A DNA stretch of 64,000 bases from Micromussa lordhowensis (Eukaryota; Cnidaria; Anthozoa; Scleractinia; Lobophylliidae). The stretch covers positions 15,866,455 through 15,930,454 of the forward strand of contig OZ026604.1 in the NCBI GenBank assembly GCA_964020085.1. Direction: 5' to 3'. Positions 42,920 to 51,708 of this stretch are shown here, in pieces; position 1 is the first letter of the stretch; every line of letters starts with the position of its first letter. The position numbers were made by a program, and so were the translations under genes. Below the pieces are notes generated by a model. That model was not told the DNA's origin. It was given only the letters and a program-made list of their open reading frames with translations, and did not search any database.

Positions 42920-43537
42920 TTAATTCGACCCGGCGGCTAGAGCGGGTATTTTTTTTCGGAAATCTGCCTCCATTTCGCTTTGGACATCTTTCTTAATCTT
43001 ATCAACGTCAGGCCGAGACGAATGCCGCGTGAGTTTCGCCCGAACAGAGTCTTTCAGCACGTTGTACTGCGAAAATTCATCCATGATCAACTGAAACTCG
43101 TTGTCGGTTATTATATTGTCTGTCATTGCTTTTGACAGAAGCCGGTCAACAGTGTCACGTTTCGCAATTGCAAGTGTGACAATTTCCTGATGCTTCTTTA
43201 TCTTAGAATCAAGCTTTTTGCTGGCGATTATAAGCCCTGAAGAAGCAAGAGCGAAGCCTCCTCCGAGACCGCCAAGCGGTATCGTAGCCGGAAGGCCAAC
43301 AATAGAAAGAGCCGAGCCAAAGCTTGCACTTGAAAAGATAGCTGAAAGAACGCTTGAGCCTCCAGCGTCCCAGTTGACAACTTTCTTTGCACGTTTATAT
43401 TTCTTCGCAACCTTCCGATAATGCCCGACTTCTTTGTTCAGATCAGACGCGATCTCATTGGCTTTTTGCATCCTGAAGTCGGGCTGTAGTTGAGGATACA
43501 GAGATTCATGTGGTGCAGACGGGAGAACGTTCTCCAT
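42920..43537 (-). CDS. Polinton conserved protein with glycine-rich hydrophobic segment
   Basis: A 205-codon minus-strand gene from ATG 43537, directly preceded by TTTTTAT. It has an N-terminal charged helix (EVGHYRKVAKKYKRAKKV), a long Gly/Ala-rich hydrophobic core (residues about 62-105: ALSIVGLPATIPLGGLGGGF) and a C-terminal helical region. I recognise similar proteins as a recurring component of cnidarian Polintons, but no function is established. The amphipathic-hydrophobic design suggests a membrane-active or internal virion protein. It lies 12 bp downstream of the minor capsid gene on the same strand, so the two may be co-transcribed. Confidence 0.65.
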   Translation of the reverse strand: MENVLPSAPHESLYPQLQPDFRMQKANEIASDLNKEVGHYRKVAKKYKRAKKVVNWDAGGSSVLSAIFSSASFGSALSIVGLPATIPLGGLGGGFALASSGLIIASKKLDSKIKKHQEIVTLAIAKRDTVDRLLSKAMTDNIITDNEFQLIMDEFSQYNVLKDSVRAKLTRHSSRPDVDKIKKDVQSEMEADFRKKIPALAAGSN

Positions 43538-43549
43538 ATAAAAATGAAT

Positions 43550-44219
43550 TTAATTTATTTCTAATTCAAATTCGAGTGGCAACCCCCTGAAATCAAATAG
43601 CTCACCGTTTTCATCTCTGACGCTGACAGTGATACTGTTTACATGTGAACTTGTCGAACAGTCGCGTAAAGGTTGCTGTGGAGAAGCCTCATAGCTTACT
43701 TTTTCGTAAGGCTTGCCTCTCACATCGAGTTTGGCCAAGAGGTCAGATCTTTTGTTTTTGAAAAAGTTTTGTTGTGCGTCGATCAGATTGCAATGAATGA
43801 AGTATGTCGTTGGATATCTGAGGTATCCCACGTGTGTTGTCCGGGCCAACTCTCGCTTCACACCAAATAATTCAGCTAAATCGCGATCAAGTTTGATTGG
43901 TTTCGTGCTAGGATTTATGATTTCTAGTTGGCCAAAAGGAGTGTTTGTTTTTGTGTTCAATTTTTGTCTATATGATTCGAAAATGTTTGCAATTTCTTGT
44001 GCCATGCTTTCCAAAGTGTAATGTCCAGGATTTATTTTACCAACCGATACAGAAGGGTCTTCTTTTTCATCGCCCAACACTGCACTTCCTTCTTTTTTCA
44101 AATTGTGCCAAGAGTTGTACAAACTGCACGAGATCAGTTTCATGAAATGAACCTCGGGGATCGGCTCACCAAAGTGGATGGTCTCCGTTTTTCTGCGTGA
44201 CAATTGTGAGAACAACCAT
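43550..44219 (-). CDS. Polinton minor capsid protein (penton, single jelly-roll)
   Basis: The minus-strand frame ends at 43550. It contains HFMKLISCSLYNSWHNLK and KINPGHYTLESMAQEIANIF near the N-terminus and SITVSVRDENGELFDFRGLP at the end, features of the penton-like minor capsid protein of Polintons and adintoviruses. The open frame reaches 44215 but has no in-frame ATG before residue 24. An out-of-frame ATG sits at 44219, so a small indel near the start is likely. The protein would form pentameric vertices. Its start lies about 11 bp from the divergent start at 44231. Confidence 0.75.
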
Positions 44220-44230
44220 TTTTATATTAG
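44220..44230. promoter_or_regulatory. Very short divergent intergenic region with TATA-like motif
   Basis: Eleven bases (TTTTATATTAG) separate the opposing ATGs at 44219 (minus) and 44231 (plus). It holds a TATATT core, which recurs just upstream of other start codons in the element. Shared bidirectional promoter function is inferred. Confidence 0.45.
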
Positions 44231-45727
44231 ATGGATATAACAGCTTACATAATGGACGTTCAAATAGCTGCATCAAAGAAACGCGCGTGGGCAGAATTGA
44301 CAGCACAGTTTCCGAACGCAGACAAAAGCCAATTCTTTGCTGAAGTGTATGTTGATGGCAAAGGAAACATCACAGGATCTGAAATGTTTCTAAAGGGAGG
44401 GCATAGCGTGTTTGGGTCGGACAGGAAATATTGGAGCCCGCAAATGAAGGCCGCGCTTGGTTTGGAAGGCGTGGAGGGCTTCCCATATCAACTGTCTCCG
44501 CTGAGAACAAAAAACGCGCTGCCAATCCCCGCAGTAGATTTTACTGGAGCGGCACCAAGCATCAAGAAAATCTTCAACAACCCGATGAACATTTACGTGA
44601 CACCAGATTCTTTCTTTGTGGTGAAACTGAGGGAAATATTTCAACAAACAAGAATAAGGCATAACTCGTTGGCAGAAGCGAAACGCTGGCTAGGAGGCCC
44701 AAATATGAGCTATTGGCCGCAGCAGCTCAACTTCGCGGTATTTTGCGCAACGTAAGGCTGCGGAATTTCGAGAGAAATCTTCGACAGCGGTCTGGATCTT
44801 TCTCCGCAAGTGAGGGCATTTTACAGATTTCACGTGTATTTCACAGTCAGGAGAATTTTGTTCCAGATGGGAGGTATCCAGAGCATAAGCGCCCTCCCCG
44901 GAGACCCCACATTCAATTTATCAGGAAATCATTACGACGTGGCCTCATACAAACGGATATGCGCAGAGTTCGGGATAGACCCAGCGAGTGATTTCCGGTT
45001 CACAAGCAGAAAAAACCACGGCCTGGGCGACGTGTACATCGGCGTGTCAGGGCACGGGCCAATGAAAACGGGGGCGGAATACCCAGGAGGGTTTTACAAA
45101 TTCGCTGATGAAGGCGGGAAAGCGAAAGATGGAAAATTGCTCGCTTTCATTGAGCTCGATGGTGTAGCATTTAGCCAGTGCGACTGGTTCGCGCCAAACA
45201 AAACATCAGGTTTGACACAAGCGGGGCTCGCGCGTATCAACCAGTCGATCGAGGCCTTCGTTTAATGCATCTTGGGCGCGCAGGTTAATGTTCGGAGCAG
45301 CATAATTGGTACAGGCGGGAGAGCGAAAGAGGCGCAGACGGAGTTCTTGACTCTGTTGGAAGAAGAAATCAATCAGCCGGACTTGGCGAAGAGCGTGCAA
45401 AGATACCAGCTCGCGGTTGATGAAGCGAATGTCAGGCTGAATCTCGCCGTGTGCCCCGGCGCGTGGCTGATGCCGGCGAGAATGGTCATCAACACAGAAA
45501 GCACGACGGGCTATGACAACAAGCTGAAGCAGGCTATCCCCGGAATGAAACTGGGGGTGAACAACGAGGTTAACCCAGGAACAAAAAAAGTGGGCATACA
45601 ACATATGGAAGGGGGGCCGTCAAAAAAAAAACCCACCCAACAGCCATCCCTCAAACCCGATCCACAAAGCCGCCATGGCAGCGCAAGAACCGAAGCCGGC
45701 TTCAAAAACGCAGAGACCAGAAATTGA
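44231..45727 (+). pseudogene. Polinton large unrecognised protein with two in-frame TAA codons
   Basis: A single frame from ATG 44231 to TGA 45727 (about 498 codons) is interrupted only by TAA at 44753-44755 and TAA at 45263-45265. The three segments look like one protein: they share frame and composition, and the sequence reads naturally across both stops. It has no transmembrane segment and no recognised fold. Distinctive phrases are AELTAQFPNADKSQFFAEVY, FYRFHVYFTVRRILFQMGG and VNLRL-type ends such as LAVCPGAWLMPARMVINTES. Its size, and its position opposite the minor capsid gene, would suit a structural or packaging role, but this is inference. It may be specific to cnidarian Polintons. 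Confidence 0.65.
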
Positions 45728-45851
45728 GACCACCGACCCAGAAATTGAGGGAAACGTTTCAGACGAAACGCCGCAGCACGAGATAAACAAAACCGCCGTT
45801 ATCATTGGCGTGTTTGGATTAGGGGCCTTGCTGTTCATAGCATTCCGTTAG
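45675..45851 (+). CDS. Polinton tail-anchored micro-protein (58 codons)
   Basis: ATG 45675 to TAG 45849-45851, overlapping the end of the preceding gene in another frame. The first 40 residues are polar and acidic (Pro/Glu/Thr-rich). Residues 41-57 (AVIIGVFGLGALLFIAF) form a strong C-terminal membrane segment with a final Arg. This is a classical tail-anchor layout. Its stop codon overlaps by two bases with the stop of the converging coiled-coil gene (45848-45850), showing how compressed the element is. No homologue is recognised. Confidence 0.55.
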   Translation: MAAQEPKPASKTQRPEIETTDPEIEGNVSDETPQHEINKTAVIIGVFGLGALLFIAFR

Positions 45852-47358
45852 CGCTTGAGGTATTTTTCAACCACGAAAAAGACCACCGCGAGAATCAGGA
45901 GCCATGTGTGCTCTGCGAGGTAGCTGATAGCCTGCCCTGCAGCTTTGAAAAGGAAGCTGACGATCGAGCCGATCAGCCCGGGCAGCGCTGAAGCAGCTTG
46001 TTTTCCGATCGCCTTGAGACCGTTACTCACGGCTTTGCCCAGTTTTTTTAGAGCTTTGGTGATTGCGCCAACAACAGCCCCGATCGTTATGCCGGCGGCC
46101 AGAAAGATGGACGTCACCGTCACGCCATATTTTTTGAAAATCTCTTTTACTTTTTCAAAAAGAGACATATTTTCTTCAAGTCGAGCTGTTATCTGCCTGA
46201 TCTCGTTTTCACGCATTGCCACTCTTTCTTCAGCAAGTCTTTTATCTTCAGGGTCAGTATCTCTATCGTTGATGATTTTTTTGTCTTCTTCATTTGCCTT
46301 TTCCAGTTCTTCTTTGCGTTTTTGTAGATTTTCTCGTTCTTCATCAAGTAGAGAACGGGTTTTTCCAAGTTTTTCTTCAAACATTTTTTCTTCAGTTTCT
46401 AACTTTCCATAAGCTTCATTAAGCTGCAAAAATTTATCTTTTGCAACTTGTTTTTGTTCAGGGGGTAAATCCGGGTCTAGCATTTTGTCAAATCCCATTC
46501 TTTTTCGCTGGTCAATGTACGATTTTCGTTTCCTTATTGCTTTGAGAGCTTCACTATAATTTGTTTCTTCTTCTTCTTCCAAATCTTCTTCTTGAATACT
46601 TTCGAGCGTTTGGATTTGTTCTTCTAAATCATTTTTTTCTGCTTGAAAGCTGGAAAGATACTTTTTTCTAGCTTTCTGATGATCTGCTTCGAGAGTTCTT
46701 ATTTTTGATTTCGATTTCTCAATTTCTCTCTGTGGTGCATCTGCATTTTCGAGAGAATCAAGATTTTGTTGTTCTTTTCTTAAATTTTCTCTTATTTCAT
46801 CCATTTCTTTTTTGTTTCTTTCTTTTTGCGAAGCCAAATTGTCTTTTTTTTCTTTCAGTTCTTTTCGTTTTTCATTTGTCCTTTGTTGCAGTTTTTCAAG
46901 TTTTTCATATTTTGACGGGCCGAGAGCTGTTTTTATTTCTTTCGGAAGAGATTTATTGATCTGCTCTTCGCCCGTTTTCCTGTCTGTTGTAAACAAGGAG
47001 TACTGTTTTTTGCCAGCTCCAAACATTTTGATTTGAAGTTTGCCTTTCGTGTTGTACCAGACTTCAAGCTCACTTGAGCTCATGTCTGGATATAAATTTT
47101 TCGTTGCAACCCATGCTTGTTCAGATGTTGGCGCAGCAGAAAAACTCGTTTCAACATAAGACATTTCTTGCAGCCCATTTTTTTCATGCATTTTGTGCAT
47201 TGTTTGCATTTCAATTTCTTCGCCGCCGGTGCCGGTGTTGATGCGCCGTTTGGAAGAAAGGGGGTTGTTTCATCTCCGTCATCATCTCCGTCATCATAAT
47301 CGTAATCCGGGTCATAAGCAGGGTTATCAAATGATGTTGTTTCGCCACCTTCAGCCAT
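45848..47358 (-). pseudogene. Polinton long coiled-coil membrane protein, one frameshift
   Basis: The minus-strand gene starts at ATG 47358, preceded by GAATATATTGCA. The first 30 codons are Asp/Tyr-rich (NPAYDPDYDYDDGDDDGDE). A one-base shift in the G5 run at 47260-47264 moves the rest into the frame ending at 45848. Next is a small domain with WVATKNLYPDMSSSELEVWY, then more than 200 residues of coiled coil (about 110-350; Lys/Glu-rich heptads). The C-terminus has two glycine/alanine hydrophobic segments and a final membrane span (HTWLLILAVVFFVVEKYL). A virion-associated or fusion/penetration-type role is possible, but no family is established. Confidence 0.65.
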
Positions 47359-47420
47359 TGCAATATATTCTTATCAACACAATTTTCAATTAGAAATTTA
47401 TTTTCTTTTTTTTGTATACA
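47359..47420. promoter_or_regulatory. Divergent promoter region between coiled-coil and major capsid genes
   Basis: 62 bp, AT-rich. It has AATATATT next to the minus-strand start (ATG 47358) and GTATACA next to the plus-strand start (ATG 47421). Both fit the start-proximal TATA-like motif seen before other genes of the element. Confidence 0.5.
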
Positions 47421-48679
47421 ATGGCCAATTTTGTGAAAGGGGTATCACATGATCTCCAAAGAACGAAAAAGACAGCGAATGCCATGAAGGCAAAACGCGC
47501 CATCAGTCGCTACACTTTCACCCCTTCTGAAGCGAACCCTGGCGAGAAGCTGGTTGTTCGCGTGCCCAAGCTGGATGAGAACGAGGTCATAGTGCCAGAC
47601 TCTCTCGCGCTGCGCTTTGACATTGACCTTTCCGGCGGGCATGCAAACAACTTTCTCGTCCAAAACGTGTCGCGGGCGCTTGTGAAAAGCCTTGACGTGA
47701 GGTTTTCGGGCGAAACCCTGGAAGACACGGATCACTACGATATCTACAAAATATTCAGCGACCTTTTCTTGCCTGGAGAACAGCGGGACAAAATGCTGCC
47801 TGAGGGCATCCAGAGCGAAGATTTGTGCAAGATCCGCTCAAACTCGGGGGACAAGAAAACTTCGGGTGTCGATGCTGAAAAAAAACTGAATAAAGTCTTC
47901 GGCACCAAATATCGTATCAACTTTGACCATGAGATCTTGAAAGACCATGGCGTTTTCTATCCACATGCCCTGACCCAAGACCTTGCATTTGTAGTGACGC
48001 TGGCGGATGCTGTCAATGTAGTCAAAGGATCCGATCCATCCAAGCTGAAATACAAGCTGACCAACATCGAGCTCCAGTATGAATCTATTAAAAACGAGAA
48101 GCTGGCCGACTCAATGAATGAGAAATACAAAACCGGCAAATATTTTCTCTACGACCACGTGGCATTCCAACAAACCGTGCCGATAAACAAAGGCACGGAC
48201 GAGCAGATCAACATCAGAGTCAATGCTCAAAGATGGTCGATGAAGGGCATCCTGCTCTTGTTCATCGAGCCCTATGTCGGGGGCACTAGAGATTCCGAAA
48301 AATACGTTTTCCCTGACCTGAAGAAGGTCAAAGTCACGGTCAACGGCACGCCCAACATGCTGTACAACGACGGCATCCAAAGCGAAGACATTTGGGCGGA
48401 GGTCAGCCGCTTCTTCATGAAAGAAAAACACAAGCCCCAGTTCATGAATCTTCAGAAGTTCTACACTGACGACAAGTTCGGGCTTATGATCGATCTGCGC
48501 TCCATGGCCAGCCAAAAAATGCACGGCAGCGGCACCCGCCTCGTGAACTCAACAGACGGCATCCTGCTGGATATCAAGAGAGAAAAAATGGCTCAGGAAC
48601 GGTGAACTGCCACGTCTTCATCATTTCTGACGCCCAGTTCAACATTCAGCAAAACCAGCTAGAATCTGTGACGTACTGA
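47421..48679 (+). pseudogene. Polinton major capsid protein (double jelly-roll), one frameshift near the 3' end
   Basis: Starts ATG 47421 (an ORF from 47412 uses TTG and is not preferred). The protein begins with a basic tail, then the Polinton/adintovirus hexon-like sequence: YTFTPSEANPGEKLVVRVPK, LDVRFSGETLEDTDHYDIYK, GVFYPHALTQDLAFVVTLAD and SMKGILLLFIEPYVGG. Near the end, a one-base shift in the A6 run at 48583-48588 throws the frame into TGA 48605. The alternative frame carries the typical C-terminal phrase CHVFIISDAQFNI and ends TGA 48677-48679. The capsomer forms trimers making the virion shell. Only about the last 35 residues are affected. Confidence 0.85.
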
Positions 48680-48680
48680 A

Positions 48681-49277
48681 ATGGAACCTGGAAACATCCC
48701 ATTCAATGCGCTCATCGTAGGTCCGACAAACTGTGGCAAGACGCAGTTTCTCGTGAAACAACTCACAGGCCCATTCCGCGGCCGCTTTGATTACGTTGTG
48801 CTCATCTGTCCAACTTTCGCATACAACAAGACGCTCTACCGGTTCGCTGAGAGAGACCCCCGGCTTGATGTCATCATCTGCGAGCAGCACCACGTCGAAT
48901 TCTGGTTGAAAGTGGCCAGAATTGCTTTCGAAGGCACCAACGCCCTCATCGTGCTTGACGACTGTGCGTCATCGAAAGACGTGAAAGGCAGGACAGGAGA
49001 GCTCGTCAGGCTCGGCTTTTCGGCTCGCCACGAAGGCATCAGCGTGTGGGTCGTGACCCAGCAGCTCTCCAGCATCGCGAAACCTTTCCGTGAGAATGTG
49101 GCGGCAATCGTCCTTTTTTACACACCCTCGGCCAAAACCATAAAGTCCATCTTCGAAGAATATGCCGGCGAGCTTTCACATGACGAAATCAAGCAGATGG
49201 TTACAAAGCTGAAAGAGCGCAGTTTTGCCCATTTGATTTTCTCTCTTCGCCATCCCTTCAGAATTGAACAAAAGTAG
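48681..49277 (+). CDS. Polinton A32/FtsK-HerA-like genome-packaging ATPase
   Basis: 198 codons, intact, starting one base after the capsid stop. The Walker A motif is GPTNCGKT (residues 14-21); the Walker B is ALIVLDDCA (about 88-96), followed by a sensor-like VWVVTQQLSSI. This is the compact packaging ATPase shared by Polintons, adintoviruses, poxviruses (A32) and virophages, which pumps DNA into preformed capsids. Its position right behind the major capsid gene is usual. No damage is seen. Confidence 0.9.
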   Translation: MEPGNIPFNALIVGPTNCGKTQFLVKQLTGPFRGRFDYVVLICPTFAYNKTLYRFAERDPRLDVIICEQHHVEFWLKVARIAFEGTNALIVLDDCASSKDVKGRTGELVRLGFSARHEGISVWVVTQQLSSIAKPFRENVAAIVLFYTPSAKTIKSIFEEYAGELSHDEIKQMVTKLKERSFAHLIFSLRHPFRIEQK

Positions 49278-49289
49278 AACAAAGGTATT

Positions 49290-49577
49290 ATGGAGCAACA
49301 TTTGGAATTCGAAGAGGCTGGAAAAATCTTGAGCTGGCGAGAGATGGGTCCTGGTGTCTACAAGTTTCACGACACTGAATATCGCGGGACAAACGAATAT
49401 GACAAGCCGATAAGTGTGATCACGCTTGAAACACAAGAAGGTGTCAAGATGTTCTATTCTCCCCCGTCTTTGTATTGGGACCTGAAGCGCCAATCAGAAA
49501 CACGTTTCATCAAATATGAAGGGACGCGAACTTCTGGAAAGGGCTATGAATATCCTGTCTTCAAGTTTGCAAAATGA
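49290..49577 (+). CDS. Polinton small protein, unknown (95 codons)
   Basis: Intact frame from ATG 49290, preceded by GGTATT. It is beta-strand-rich with conserved-looking aromatics (KILSWREMGPGVYKFHDTEY, then GVKMFYSPPSLYWDLK and a Gly-Tyr-Glu-Tyr ending). It resembles a small OB-fold-like or nucleic-acid-binding domain, but I could not assign it. It lies between the ATPase and the next gene with a 12-bp gap. Confidence 0.6.
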   Translation: MEQHLEFEEAGKILSWREMGPGVYKFHDTEYRGTNEYDKPISVITLETQEGVKMFYSPPSLYWDLKRQSETRFIKYEGTRTSGKGYEYPVFKFAK

Positions 49578-49613
49578 GAGCATTGCCAATTAAAAAGATG
49601 TGAAAAGAATATA

Positions 49614-50192
49614 ATGGCGGAACAAAACGACCCCGTGATGGCTGAAGTGATGAACCTGCTGGAAGCTGAGCTGACAAGTTCTCCTGCTGCGGCACCTGGC
49701 CCAGACATTCCAGCTCTCCGTGAGCAGCTTGCGATACTTGTTTCCACAGGCAAATGCAAAGAAGCCATCGGCATACAGTTCACGCACGATCAGGTGAAGC
49801 GAATGCCAGACAAAGACGTCATGAGGGCCTACAAAAGGTACGAGACCTACGTCGGCGCCAAAACCACTGAAACCTTGATTGAAGGCTTTGTGTCGTTCGC
49901 CGTAAAAGCATGTGGCTTTGTGGTGAAAATAAAAGACATCAATGTCCTGCAGAATGATCTGAAGAATGATTACATCATCATGAAAGAGTTGTCAGAACTG
50001 ACTGGCGGTCTTGCGCTAAGATGCGGACGTATGCTGGCGGTGGCGAACGCATTTCTGATCACTGCGAAACATGTCGATTTCAGCGCTGAAGATTCAAAAC
50101 CATGCCACCCTTCTCGTGATTCAGATGGGCACCCACTTGCTGGGCTAGATGAGGTAGACAAAGCTGAGGAATGTTCAGTAACTCCGCAATAA
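49614..50192 (+). CDS. Polinton unknown protein (192 codons)
   Basis: Intact frame from ATG 49614, preceded by AGAATATA. The N-terminus is acidic. The middle (FTHDQVKRMPDKDVMRAYKR, then VSFAVKACGFVVKIKDINVL) is helical, with one moderately hydrophobic segment. The C-terminus is acidic and Ser-rich. No enzyme motif is recognised. It is a candidate virion component, since it sits in the run of structural genes. Confidence 0.6.
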   Translation: MAEQNDPVMAEVMNLLEAELTSSPAAAPGPDIPALREQLAILVSTGKCKEAIGIQFTHDQVKRMPDKDVMRAYKRYETYVGAKTTETLIEGFVSFAVKACGFVVKIKDINVLQNDLKNDYIIMKELSELTGGLALRCGRMLAVANAFLITAKHVDFSAEDSKPCHPSRDSDGHPLAGLDEVDKAEECSVTPQ

Positions 50193-50251
50193 TTGGTGAA
50201 CATTGCTGAGAAATTTCCAATTAAACATTTTTTGTTGACTAATTATATCCA

Positions 50252-50677
50252 ATGGCTGACTCAGAGGTCGACACGACTCAACAGGTGACTTCACCAACCC
50301 CCCTAAAAAATCCAAAACGGGTTGCTGCCGGCAAAGCCGTCGCTGAGAAAACAAGGCAGGCCCGCGAGCAGCAGAAAAAGGCATTAGCCGAGGCTCAGGT
50401 GATCCTTGCAAATCAAAAAATTAAGAAAAAAGACGAACCACCAGTCGCTGCACCAGTGCCTGCACCAGTGGCTATGGACGTTCTCACAACCACACAATGG
50501 CTTAGTGTCATAAGCATTGTCGTCGCATTAGGTGGGATCTACTACAAACGTGAAGAGATAAAAGCCCGATTCTCCCAAGAACCACCACCACCACAAGCCC
50601 CCCCACCATCCCCTGTTGATGCCGCGCCTCAACCTGTCGTGCCAAAAAAAAGAAGTGGCATCTGCCACATGGAGTAA
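50252..50677 (+). CDS. Polinton membrane protein with basic/Ala coiled segment (141 codons)
   Basis: Intact frame from ATG 50252, preceded by ATTATATCCA. It has a basic Ala-rich helix (KRVAAGKAVAEKTRQAREQQ), a Pro/Ala hinge, one membrane segment (residues about 82-96: WLSVISIVVALGGIYY) and a Pro-rich tail. The order polar helix, membrane span, proline tail suggests a single-pass virion membrane or scaffold protein. No family is recognised beyond likely conservation in related Polintons. Confidence 0.6.
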   Translation: MADSEVDTTQQVTSPTPLKNPKRVAAGKAVAEKTRQAREQQKKALAEAQVILANQKIKKKDEPPVAAPVPAPVAMDVLTTTQWLSVISIVVALGGIYYKREEIKARFSQEPPPPQAPPPSPVDAAPQPVVPKKRSGICHME

Positions 50678-50710
50678 AAAATTGATTGAACTTTTATTTT
50701 TTCTATAATA

Positions 50711-50986
50711 ATGCGAAAGTTTGACATCTCAGAAGCCATCTTGAAAGGTGTCTCCGTTAGTGGAATAGCTTTGGTCTGGTTCAACTTCACACTGAAATCT
50801 TTAAAATTTGCCTGGCATATAATTTCTACTTCGCCAGATGAATACACTTTGAATGTCGTCTCAACGGCTGTGTGTGAAGAATGCGAGGAATGTTTTCTTG
50901 ATGACAACAACGAACTGGAAAATAGGAGATTTTTGTGTGAGAATTGCAAAAAAAATGAAGGCGGAGAAAACGATTATTTTCAGTGA
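50711..50986 (+). CDS. Polinton small protein with hydrophobic N-terminus and four-Cys cluster
   Basis: 91 codons from ATG 50711, preceded by TCTATAATA. The N-terminal part (LKGVSVSGIALVWFNFTLKS) is hydrophobic. The C-terminal part holds CEECEEC and, 15 residues on, LCENC, suggesting a small zinc-binding site of the C4 kind. The function is unknown. Confidence 0.55.
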   Translation: MRKFDISEAILKGVSVSGIALVWFNFTLKSLKFAWHIISTSPDEYTLNVVSTAVCEECEECFLDDNNELENRRFLCENCKKNEGGENDYFQ

Positions 50987-51018
50987 ATTGAAAAGAAAAA
51001 GATTTCTGAAATATAACC

Positions 51019-51234
51019 ATGTCCGACAACAAGCTTGCGAAAACTATCATGGACGCTGCAACTCTGACCGGCCTGGCTGCAGGCATCGGCTGGATTGCGA
51101 AAAAGGTCGTGAAAGAAAACTTCACCGCTGACCCTAGCAGCAACGTGATGAACTATGCCAAATTCACCGCTGTGATGGCTGGCAGCATTGCGCTGAGACA
51201 GTATCTCGAAGACCAGAAGATCATTCCGAGTTGA
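51019..51234 (+). CDS. Polinton small membrane protein (71 codons)
   Basis: Intact frame from ATG 51019, preceded by AAATATAACC. It has two short hydrophobic helices (ATLTGLAAGIGWIA and KFTAVMAGSIALRQYL). Its composition is like that of other tiny virion membrane proteins. No homologue is assigned. Confidence 0.55.
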   Translation: MSDNKLAKTIMDAATLTGLAAGIGWIAKKVVKENFTADPSSNVMNYAKFTAVMAGSIALRQYLEDQKIIPS

Positions 51235-51256
51235 AATAATATGATCTTTTCATAAA

Positions 51257-51685
51257 ATGGCAAGCATTGCGATGATGATCGGTGGCGCAGTTCTCAACGC
51301 GGCAGCTTTCACTGGTGGCAACTATCTCGCCAAATTTTTGGCCGGTGACAATGGCAAAGCCGCGTTAGACGAGAAAACGCGGCATGACAAGGCCCTGGAG
51401 GCTTATCAGTCGGCAATGGCAAAATACTCACGCGAGCGAACACAGCTCCTCGACTGGATTCAAACCAACAGAGAAATCAAAGAACAGGCACAGCAGGACT
51501 TCACGAACACCGATTACGCGTTCAAGCTCTACAACCAGGCGCACCCCGACTACTGGTTGACTATGCCCAAAGAGCTGAAGTTCTCGGACATGTACCAGCC
51601 CAGCGAGCTGCAGAAACAGAGCGAGCTTCTTTTTGTCGGCGGCGGCGCGCTCGCGCTTGGATACGCGGCTTTTCGTTTTCTTTGA
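51257..51685 (+). CDS. Polinton conserved protein with terminal membrane segments (142 codons)
   Basis: Intact frame from ATG 51257. The N-terminus is hydrophobic (SIAMMIGGAVLNAAAFTGGN), the middle is a charged helix (RERTQLLDWIQTNREIKEQA), and the C-terminus is a second hydrophobic segment (ELLFVGGGALALGYAAFRFL). I recognise the phrase FTNTDYAFKLYNQAHPDYW as recurring in cnidarian Polintons. The function is unknown, likely virion-associated. Confidence 0.65.
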   Translation: MASIAMMIGGAVLNAAAFTGGNYLAKFLAGDNGKAALDEKTRHDKALEAYQSAMAKYSRERTQLLDWIQTNREIKEQAQQDFTNTDYAFKLYNQAHPDYWLTMPKELKFSDMYQPSELQKQSELLFVGGGALALGYAAFRFL

Positions 51686-51708
51686 ACCTTTTTTTCACTT
51701 CATGAATA

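Noticed and set aside
42620..42940. ORFs of 84 and 99 codons across the 45-bp repeats
   Set aside because: Forty-five is a multiple of three, so a repeat without a stop gives open frames on both strands. The residues simply repeat.
45945..46412. 155-codon plus-strand ORF rich in Ser/Phe
   Set aside because: It is antisense to the coiled-coil gene; its composition mirrors Glu/Lys codons.
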